Shown in pieces: positions 46,801 through 55,499 of a DNA stretch of 64,000 nucleotides. Both the position numbers and the translations under genes were made by a program. The notes beneath the pieces were generated by a model. That model searched no databases and was not told the DNA's origin. It was given only the letters and a program-made list of their open reading frames with translations. The stretch lies in the NCBI GenBank assembly GCA_024449915.1, contig JAMZAV010000315.1, positions 248,001-312,000 of the forward strand, read 5' to 3'. The DNA comes from Sweltsa coloradensis. Taxonomy: Eukaryota > Arthropoda > Insecta > Plecoptera > Chloroperlidae. Numbering within the stretch: position 1 is the first letter of the stretch; the number at the start of each line of letters is the position of its first letter.

Positions 46801-49800
46801 TTTAATTGGCCCTGAGTCGTCGTTATACCATGGTTATACCACCCATACCCAGGATGTACATGAATCCGGGTCTAGATATTTTACATCCTATTGTTATTGC
46901 TAATGCCATAGAAATTAAACTAGGAAAACGCTTAAGTCCCGCCGCGTTGTTGGATGAGCGTAATTGGTGCATTGAGCTGCCATGTGTTATGCGGATTTTC
47001 TGTTGTTCTGTGAAAAATTCATATCTAAGTTGATTTTTTTTTTAATTAAATTAAATTAAATTAAAAAATAACTTACATTTTTAATCAATCGCAATTTAAA
47101 AAAAAGGAAAAAATCGTAAAATTGTAATTTTCATAAGAAATAATTATTTGATAGCGCTCAGATTTCACACGAATATATAAATTCATGAAATTAAGGTTCT
47201 GTAAAAATATCATTACGATCGGATAAAGCATGTATAGCATGTATATGGGCTATAAGCCAAAGAAATTTTAAAAAATCGAAAAAAGTCGTAAAATTGCGAT
47301 TTTTTAAAGACATTTATCTTTCGATAACGCTCAAATTTCACACGAATATATCAATTCATAAAATAAAGGTTTGTGAAAAAATTATTACAATCGGACAAAG
47401 CATGTAGGTCTTATAAATCGAAGAATTTTGTTAAAATTCGAAAAAAATCGTAAAATTGCGATTTTCATGAGAAATAATTTTCCGATTGCGCTCAAAAACG
47501 TGGCAGTTCTAAGTTCAGAGATTTCGAAGGCCTCCATAAAATTTCATCGCAATCGGAGTATCGGTTTAGCCGGAATCGTGTGGACAAACAGACAAAAATA
47601 CAAAAAAAAAGAAAGAAAAAAAAAACATTCCGTAATTTTTTCTTCCGTGTAGTAGAATAGAATCTTCGCTACGCTCGCTACGCTCATCCAATCAACTTTG
47701 ATAAAATTATTATATTTTAACAAATAATTTTGCAATGGAACTTGAAAAAGTAATGAGATCACACACATAACAAAAACTTGTAGAAATACAGCCAAACCTT
47801 ACACACTCAAAAGAAATGAGATCTAAAAAAAGGGCCAAGCTCATCTACCCTTCCACATTTGCGCATTCTTAATTCATAAACGTACAGTGTCCCATAACAG
47901 CATCCTCGAAAAGCTTGGCAAAATAAAATTTGCATGTTATTACGTTTAAATTTATTAGAAAAAAGAACTTGGATGAACTATTACGTTTAAATTAATAATC
48001 GCAAATTCTATTTTGCCAAGCTTTTCGAGGATGCTGTTATGGGACACTGTACGTTTATGAATTAAGAATGCGCAAATGTGGAAGGGTAGATGAGCTTGGC
48101 CCTTTTTTAGATCTCATTTCTTTTGAGTGTGTAAGGTTTGGCTGTATTTCTACAAGTTTTTGTTATGTGTGTGTTGTTTGTTCTCCAGCCAGAGCTGCTT
48201 TTGGTCTTGCCCGAAGAATCCGTTTTTGATTTTTGGTTAGGACCAACATATACTTGTGTAGGGTCTATGTGAATAGTCCAGGGTTGGGTGGAAAGGCTAT
48301 ATTAATTTTTAAAAGGTTCAGTCAAGGGTCAAGGCCGCTTAATCATGGTATTTTGCAATCCGCCGAGAACTGTCTAGTCTAATTATTCCTATATGTTTTG
48401 CCAATATCATTGCCAAAAATACTATTGCCAGCTGGTTCTTTGTCAACGAAATTCAAGTGTTAGTTATAAATCAATGTTCGTAATTATGTGTCTTAAAACA
48501 AGCATACCAAACGGTAACACGCAACAATAAATCTTGAGGGTAGTTTAATTTATTTTCACGTTAAGTTCGTCATGGAATTTCCGTAGCCTGCTCTTGGAAA
48601 ACAAGCGTTTTTTTTACGAGGTATTGTGAATTGTTGGATGAGCGTAGCGAGCGTAGCGAGCGAAGCGAAGATTCCATTTCACTACACTGGAGAAAAAAAT
48701 CCGGAATGTTTTTTTTTTTTTTTTTCTTTTTTTTCTGTATTATTGTGTGTTTGTCAGCACGATTCCGGCTAAATAGATACTCCAATTGCGATGAAATTTT
48801 ATGGAGGCCTTTGAAATCTCTGAACTTAGAACTGCCACGTTTTTGAGCGCAATCGAAAAATTATTTCTCATGAAAATCGCAATTTTACGATTTTTTTCGA
48901 TTTTTTAAAATTTCTTTGACTTATAACACCTACATGCTTTATCCGATTTTAATGATTTTTTCACAGAACCATAATTTTATGAATTAAGATATTCGTGTGA
49001 AATTTGAGCGCAATCGAAAAATTATTTCTCATGAAAATCGAAATTTTACGGTTTTTTTCTTTTTTAAAACAATTCTTTGACTTTTTACACCTACATGCTT
49101 TAACCAATTGTAATAATTTTTTCACAGAACCTTAATTTTATGAATTTATATATTCGTGTGAAATTTGAGCGCAATCGAATAATTTTTTTATATGAAAATC
49201 GCAATTTTACGATTTTTTTTCTTTTTTAAATTACGATTAATTAAAAAATTAAAAATTAAAGTTTATTTTTTATTTAATTTAAATTAATTTTTAAAAAATC
49301 TTCAACTTAGTAATGATTTTTTCACAGAACAACAGAAAATCCGCATAACACATGGCAGCTCAATGCACCAATTACGCTCATCCAACAACGCGGCGGGACT
49401 TAAGCGTTTTCCTAGTAATTATAATTAGACAAGTGAGCGCAGCGAACGTAGTCTACAACGCTACTCGATCGGGCCTTGGTCGTGATTAATTCTGTTAAAT
49501 GTTAAATGTCTGTCTGTCTGTCTGTCCGGTCCCGTACGGCCGAACGGCCAAATAGACTGAGCTGAAATTTTAAAGACATCCGTGACCAGGTAACTGAGAA
49601 CTGCTAGCAAAATGAGCACAATCTGTTACGATTTAAACCTGCAAGAAATAAAAAACTGAAAAATACGTTGAAATGCATAGGAATTATTTTAACGACAATG
49701 GTTTTCATTTTGAAATAATATTTTTGTTTGTTTTTTACCTGGCTGTGAAATGCCGTGTCCAAGGTTAATCGAATACGTCAAGGTACCCCCAAATTCCGCT

Positions 49801-52800
49801 CGTAGATTGAGTAAACCTTGCAATATTTTCACGTATTTCGTACTGGCTATGTTTTCCATAGTATTGTCACAGATGATGGACTACACTGCGTTATATGCAT
49901 TTCAAAACATGTTAAATAATTTAAAAAATACAATCCAGAAATTACAAAATTTCGGCTATAAGGGCGCTTTAGCCAACTCGACTAGGGAAACGCCAAAGTC
50001 GTTGTTAGACGAGTGAGAGAGTCATGTGTTGAGTACGCGGGAACATTTGCATTTAAGTTTAATTATAATATTCGTATAAATAATAGGGTATTTAAGTTTA
50101 GGTCATAGTTTAGGCCATAATGCTCCACTGTAGCCTATGATAGGCTAGGGAGGCCTCCCAAGGTAGGGAGAAGAAAAGGAATGTTATCGGGTACTCAACA
50201 CATGGCTCACTCACTCGTCTAACAACGACTTTGGCGTTTCCCTAGTGAAAATAATCAAGTTAAGATTGTGAAAGGTGGCTAGATATTTAATAAAAATCGA
50301 AAAAAATCGTAAAAGTTCGATATTCATGAGAAATATTTCTTCGATTGTACCCAAAAACGTGGCACGTCTAAGTTCAGAGATTTCGATGGTCCCCTTCAAT
50401 TTTAATCAAGATCGCTTATGCCGTTTGCCCGGAATCGTGCGAACAGAAAAAAAAAAACACGAGCTAAATTTTTTGGGGGGTCAGTGAAATTGAAGTCTTC
50501 GCTTCGCTCGTTACGCTCATCCAATTATATATATACATAAGCTACATATTGTTATTGCTAAGTTTTAGTAAACTAATATTAATTATATTAAGTATTATAA
50601 TAATTAATAATTTAAAGTTAATAAAGGTGTTATAGTCTTTCGACAATTGACCTGTCAATTGACCAGTGCAACCCTGCGCAATATAAAGTAGGGCTATATT
50701 GATAAGATCAAGCTTATTGGGAAATGAGGAAAACGATTTGAAATTAAGTTAAATACATATAACAGATAGGTGGCGTAAGAGGTCTCGTGTGATGGCTGTT
50801 AAATATATACACAACGATAAGCAGGATTTAGAAACTCATAAAATCTAACAATAATAGTAAACATTAGGCTCACTGGCTATCACAAAATAAACACTTACAT
50901 TTTTACATGATACATCACATGGGCTTTCATGTGGCAGAAAGTGATTTTTTAAAACAGTGGTTATCATCAATAAGATAGCGCATAGTTGAAAAACAAAGTA
51001 ACAATTCCTGCTGTGTCGAGTTGTCAGTTTTACTTGCGTGACTGGTATGATACTGTTGTGTTGGTGTTTTTTTTGTTTTTTTTAAATAATACTTCATTGA
51101 ACATATTGGTTTACCATACCAGCAAAATAAATAGATGTAGAAATCCCTGAGTAATTCAATAAGATACTCACTTTCAAATAATACAGTAAAGAAATAAATC
51201 ATGTTGGTTGAGTAGGGCAGTGAGGTACATTGGGGGGGGGGGGGGGGAGAATCGAAACAAAAACCCACTGATTTAGTGAGTTAGGATAAATTGTGGAATG
51301 TGAATGGAATGCCCAAAGGGCTGTCAAACTCAGCATTCACATTATGACTGAGAAAAACCTTGGAATAAACTTTCAGACAGAATTGCTAGTGACGGGATTC
51401 GAACCCATGACCTCTAGAATCTAAGACTACAAGTGTCAGTAGAGAGTTGATGTGCTGCACTTACTTGTAACCTATGTCGTTCCACCCCTTTGACTGCCTG
51501 ATGAAAGTGCTGCATGGACTTCATCGCCTTGAGACACTCGTCCCTGGTGGAGCAGGCACTGGGGATGTAGCTGTGGTGGATCACCACGTAGGGCACGGGC
51601 AGCGTGACATTCAGAGGGGGGACCGTAGGGGGGAGGGCCCCCCACTCGCTCCGGGCCTCCAAGGGGCAGGACGCCACGACACCTGTAACGCCGTGAGATG
51701 CAGGGGGCAGGGACAACGCTAAGTTGGGGCCTCGTGCCCCCCAGACTTTACGCGGCCCCCTAGTGCCCCCCCCCCCTCCAAATGCGTTTAGAGATTCTAA
51801 TTCAGTGCATTTGTGTAAATTAAGTGTGAATCCATAATAATTTTTAAAAAACTTACGGTCGTGCTTCAATAAAGAAGAATTTGTATGACTTAAAATTAAT
51901 TTAGATTCAAGATTTAAGACGATTTAAATATGACTGTTCGTGCTTCCGCCCGCCCCCTTCATTATCACAACATTAGAATCCAATCATACCCCCAAGCAGT
52001 GGCGTAGGAACCGGGGGGGGGGGGCCCAGCAGCAGCAGGGGGACAATGTTCCCCAATTTTGGGCCCCGGGGGGGGGGGGGGGGGGGGGACTAACGTGAGC
52101 TAAATATTAATCCCAGAATTTCTGTAGTAAATATGCACATCTTATACAATTCGACAGTCACCTTGTTAAAACGAATATGTTAGCCTCTGCCTGTATGCTT
52201 TGTCATTAGAAGATAAAAAAATTAGGCTGAAATTTACTAAAATGGTCCACTTCAACTTCATTTTTTGTAGTTTTTAGATCGCTGATAGTTGCTGTCAAAC
52301 ATCGTTTATATTTTGATTTTTTTCGTGAGAGCTATCGGCAAAGTCTTTGATTCTAAATCCTCTTGTATATCTGTCAAAACTACAAGTTAAACAGTTAAGT
52401 AAGCAGCTACAGGATAACAGCAATAAATGACGGTAGTTCAGTAAAATCCTGTTTATTTAAAGGGAAAGTTACTTTTCGTGTTGGCCATCCTGAAATCATT
52501 ACGCTATTGACGGAGATGTATTATGTTCAATGATGCAAAGGGTCTGAACACTGGTTTTCATAGGCAATGTAGTTCTCTTTCTTCGGGCCTGCCGTTCTCT
52601 CTCCCTCTTTCCATGGCTTCCCATTAGCTTGACATGTATTTTTCTGTATTAGTTTTTTCAAAACATATTGTGTTGAGACGAGAAATGAGATTTCTATCAG
52701 AATAAGGGACTGCGATTCGAAAAAGGATGCGAAAAAGGATGCACAAATATACCTCTTCTGGAAACTTGAGCGTCTCTTGTTGTAAATATCAGGTTCCTAA

Positions 52801-54111
52801 AGTGAACCGGGATTATTGATTTTCTTTAAATTTACTGAATTTTCTTCGAACCTCCCTGTAAGAGGTTTTTTTTCGTCACTGTCCACTTTAAACTTCAATA
52901 GATGACAATTTGTAGCATTGAACCGCCCATAGCGGGCAAAGCCGCCAGCTCTCACGGAATAAATCAAACTAGTTGATTTATTCGTGAGAGCTATCGGCAA
53001 AGTCTTGGATCTAAATCTCGTGTATATCCTGTCAACTACAGTAACAGTTAAGTGAGCAGCACAGATAACAGCAGTAAATGACGGTAGTTTCGGTAAAATC
53101 CTGTTATTTAGAGGAAAGTTCCCCGATTTAGGGCCATCCTGAATCATTACCGCTATTGACGGAGATGGTATTATGTTCATGATGCACAAGGTCGAACACT
53201 GGATTTTACAATAGCAAGTAGTTCTTTCTTTCTGTCATGCCGTTTCTCTTCCTCTTCCAATGGCTTCCAATTAGTTGGATGATTTCTGTATTAGTTTTCA
53301 AAACACTTCGTGTTGATACGAGAAATGAGATTTTTATCAACAAGGACTGGATTCGAAGAAGGATGCGGGGGAAAAAGGGATGCAGACAAAGATACCTCTT
53401 CCGAACGTTTGAGCGTGCTGGTGTGTGGCAATATCAGGTTCCTAAGTTGAACCTGATTATGATTTTCTTAAATTACTGAATTTTCTTCGAACCTCCCTGT
53501 AAGAGGTTTTTTTCAGCACTGTCCACTTTAAACTCTCAATAGATGAAACAATTTGCTACAGTTAACCCATAGCGGTCCAAAAGCTCCAGCTCTACGTATA
53601 AATCAAACTATCAGTAGCTCCGAGTGTCCGCCAGTGTTAAAACATGACGAAATAACTGTAGTATGGTGAAATTTTTTTTCGCCTTTAATAAATAATAAAT
53701 AAACTGTATTTAGAGTCTACCCACTCAGTTTTATTACTGATTTTCAGTGGGGGACTTTAAATCAAAGCGACCAAGCTAACCCTGTTGGCGAAAGGGACTC
53801 CGACGGCTGGGACTTGGCCCCGGACCCCAGCTGCCTCCCACAAAATCTGCTGATAATTTGCCCCCCTCAACTTTCAAAACGTTCCTACGCGCCTGCCCCC
53901 TAGAATATGGATGGTCCCTACCTTGCCCCCCACCCCCCCCACTAAAAGAACACTATTATAATCCTAGCATCGTCCCTGACAGATTTAAGTCTATTGTGAT
54001 TATTTGTGATGTGATAAGAATTGATAAACTGAAGCAAACAGACCCAATGACGGTTTACTTACACTGCACGGCTGACATAATCACGACGACCACTAGCCTC
54101 GCACTAATCAT
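43406..54111 (-). CDS. PGRP-LB: Secreted peptidoglycan recognition protein, zinc amidase type (PGRP-LB-like), frameshifted as written
   Basis: Four minus-strand exons (54063-54111, 51465-51682, 44527-44645, 43406-43824). Exon 1 gives a signal peptide, [16 protein letters not shown]. The Amidase_2/PGRP domain follows: [72 protein letters not shown]. The zinc ligands (His of IHHSY, His of GHSQ, Cys of TECPG) and the catalytic Tyr of VYEGRGW are all present, so it should cut the amide bond of peptidoglycan. PGRP-LB in flies does this and dampens the Imd response. One extra G in a GGGG run (51485-51488) shifts the frame before GWNDIGY; removing it also makes the exon 2/3 phase fit. The C-terminal tail is an Asn/Thr repeat. 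About 267 residues with the frame corrected. Confidence 0.92.
44527..44645 (-). CDS. PGRP-LB: PGRP exon 3 (central amidase domain)
   Basis: Between acceptor CCCGTTGCAG and donor GTACGC. It encodes [20 protein letters not shown] and then [19 protein letters not shown], a block of high identity to invertebrate PGRPs, including the Tyr of the catalytic site. Confidence 0.95.
46920..47691 (-). mobile_element. Pearl/Helentron-like element, copy 3
   Basis: CTAGGAAAACGCTTAAGTCC at its 3' end and CGCTACGCTCATCCAA at its 5' end; 772 bp, the same size as the other copies (766-782 bp). It has core units with GATTGCGCTCAAA. Confidence 0.82.
47760..48173. repeat. Long palindrome in PGRP intron 2 (arms about 180 bp)
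   Basis: The left arm from CACACACATAACAAAAACTT to about 47941 is inverted at about 47993-48173 almost without mismatch. The central part has two copies of ATTACGTTTAAATT. Being intronic it would be transcribed with PGRP and could fold into a long double-stranded RNA. Confidence 0.9.
48634..49415 (+). mobile_element. Pearl/Helentron-like element, copy 4
   Basis: TTGGATGAGCGTAGCGAGCG start and GCGGCGGGACTTAAGCG/TTTTCCTAG end, followed by T. TGAGCGCAAT recurs at 48844, 49005 and 49166, i.e. a 161-bp core unit in tandem. CAACGC near the end can pair with GCGTT just before TTCCTAG, a small terminal hairpin. Confidence 0.83.
49982..50524 (-). mobile_element. Rearranged pearl-like element with an inverted end inserted
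   Basis: CTAGGGAAACGCCAAAGTCG marks a 3' end and CGTTACGCTCATCCAA (50509-50524) a 5' end of a diverged minus-strand copy. Within it, about 50110-50245 carries the same 3' end in the opposite direction, closing CGTTTCCCTAG. A piece like that insert, alone, is at 60886-61000. Confidence 0.65.
51350..51445 (-). repeat. SINE-B copy beside PGRP exon 2
   Basis: GACGGGATTCGAACCCATGA (inverse of GGGTTCGAATCCC, a perfect B box) is preceded by AAACTTTCAGACAGAATTGC. It ends within 20 bp of the exon 2 donor. Confidence 0.65.
51465..51682 (-). CDS. PGRP-LB: PGRP exon 2 (first half of amidase domain, +1 frameshift)
   Basis: Acceptor GCGTTACAG and donor CAA/GTAAGT. It encodes [18 protein letters not shown], the zinc-binding VIHHSY, cysteines typical of PGRPs, and [11 protein letters not shown]. 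At 218 bases it is one base too long: GWNDIGY is read only after skipping one G of GGGG at 51485-51488. Confidence 0.92.
52324..53611. repeat. Tandem duplication, about 650 bp per unit
   Basis: CGTGAGAGCTATCGGCAAAG begins units at 52324 and 52983. Both end near AATAAATCAAACTA or a near copy. They differ by dozens of small insertions and deletions, mostly in homopolymers. Frames in the second unit are not genes. Confidence 0.8.
53688..53796 (-). repeat. SINE-A 3' fragment inside the hAT-type element
   Basis: TTAGAGTCTACCCACTCAGT...TTTCAGTGGGGGACTTTAAA...AGCGACCAAGC is the SINE-A tail. It interrupts TTCGCCTT...GGCGAAA, which is continuous at 62425-62436. Confidence 0.75.
54063..54111 (-). CDS. 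PGRP-LB: PGRP exon 1 (signal peptide)
   Basis: The ATG at 54111 opens [16 protein letters not shown], a basic residue and then a hydrophobic core, followed by donor GTAAGTAAA in phase 1. The phase fits the acceptor at 51682 and gives Cys as the junction residue. No competing signal exon was seen nearby. Confidence 0.8.
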
Positions 54112-55302
54112 CTTGTATTTGTAATGCTACTCGCATCACATCGCATCTGCACTGAAGCTCGCGCTGGGAATCACAGACGTCTGGCCATTATCTAATGTCG
54201 ACCTCGAAATGCGTCAACTCGTGTCGTAATTAATTCATGATTACTGTAACTGTAATAACAGCGCCGGTAGTGGTGAGGCTACAAGGTGTCGTGATTAAAT
54301 TACTCTTGTTGTCTAATTGCTCAGAGGCGGTCCTCAAATGAGGACATCAAGTTTTTAATTTAAATGCGGGTAAATAATAGGGTTATTCAATTTGATACAT
54401 TTTTTTTTTTGGGGGGGGGGGAGAATAAAATGTTAATATATATTTTCCCCATGACAATGGTACGAACGGTACCTTTTTTAGAGAAGATTGAAAATAGACA
54501 TCTGCAAAAAACAGTTAAAAACAGGAAAATTCTGGTTTGTCCAGTATTTTCGATATTTTTCTAGTATTGCAGGTAGGTACTTGAGATACACAAAATCCAA
54601 AATATGCACCAAAAAAATCTAGTTTTAGGGATATACCTAGAAGTGTAGTTTTAACCTAAAATATAAAAAGGTATCTTTAATTCAAAATCCAAAATTTCCT
54701 AAAACTTATTGAAAATTATGATAAAAAGAAAAAATGTGGAAAAATCTTTTTAAAAATGCCAAACTCGAATTATCAGCTTAAAATTACCTAATCAGTTCGG
54801 AAAAATAAAGTGCTGAAAGGGTTAAAATGACGACAGTTAGGCAGAATCTTTGATAATGATTGGACCTGAAACCAATGTAGCTCGTTGTTCTTGTGGTTAG
54901 AGGCTCTGCTTCCAGGGTCGATTCCCTGCTTTTGGCAGAAGTTTTTAAATTTCTGTTATGGACTCAAGTCCATCAGTTAGGCTTAGGAATGTGTAAACGG
55001 TGACTTTGGAGCCGTCCTAGCAGGGAGGCACATAATAAATTCTAAGGTTGTTCCGAATATTAATTAGCCTTGTTGATTCTGGCACTGTCTGCGGGTCATC
55101 GTGTCCAGCTTGATTGATGGGGGTTCCTACTTACATATATATTATGCCGGTCTCTAGTTGGCCATTGTTCGCTCGTCGATGGTGTTGAAGCCTACAGGGT
55201 TGACTTGGTCTGCTTAAAATTGAATGACCCCCATCTGAAAATCAGTTGTGACTGAGTGGGTAGACTCTAAATATGAACTTATTTTATGGTTGACTGTTAC
55301 AG
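54112..55302. promoter_or_regulatory. Shared upstream region of PGRP and TCHP
   Basis: The two start codons diverge across 1.2 kb, so this interval must hold both promoters unless either gene has a distant first exon. About a third of it is a SINE-A copy (54868-55275) that ends about 30 bp before the TCHP start. No TATA box or NF-kappaB consensus could be assigned with confidence. Confidence 0.45.
54868..55275 (+). repeat. Full-length SINE-A next to the TCHP start
   Basis: GTGGTTAGAGGCTCTGCTTC then AGGGTCGATTCCCTG gives the tRNA-like head with a B box. AACGGTGACTTTGGAGCCGT and the tail ACTGAGTGGGTAGACTCTAA follow. Same structure as 29985-30412. Confidence 0.8.
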
Positions 55303-55305
55303 ATT

Positions 55306-55499
55306 ATGTCTGGCGTGCGGCTGATGTCTGGCGCTCGAGTCATGTCTGGCGCGCGTAGGGAAGAGGCGCTGGCCAGGCGTCGCGACGCTGAGAAGGACAG
55401 ACTAGATCTGTGGGGCGACGTTGAGTCTTACTTCCATGGATGGGAGGTGAAGACAAACAAGTATAACGACTGGACCTCAAACCAATACTATAATTTCAA
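55306..55499 (+). CDS. TCHP: TCHP first exon found
   Basis: Begins 3 bases after an acceptor-like TGTTACAG, so it may be either the first coding exon or a later one. It encodes a MSGxRx MSGxRx MSGARR repeat, then EALARRRDAEKDRLDLW and FHGWEVKTNKYNDWTSNQYY. Donor AA/GTAAGTG, phase 2. Confidence 0.78.

Larger units (their letters stand above)
44646..51464 (-). other. PGRP intron 2, repeat-filled
   Basis: It holds two opposed pearl-like elements (46920-47691 and 48634-49415) with a long palindrome between them, a rearranged third element (49982-50524) and a SINE-B piece. The stretch 44700-46900 has no recognised repeat or gene. Confidence 0.7.
51997..53895. mobile_element. hAT-type element in PGRP intron 1
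   Basis: CAGTGGCGTAGGAAC at the left is answered inverted by GTTCCTACGCGCCTG at the right. The flanks CCCCCAAG (51989-51996) and CCCCCTAG (53896-53903) look like an 8-bp target duplication with one change. No intact transposase. It contains a tandem duplication and a SINE-A tail. A segment at 53637-53680 is shared with the hAT-like element at 61549-62526. Confidence 0.7.

Noticed and set aside
52797..53189. 130-residue minus-strand frame in PGRP intron 1
   Set aside because: It lies within a tandem-duplicated part of a hAT-type element; the sister unit does not keep the frame.
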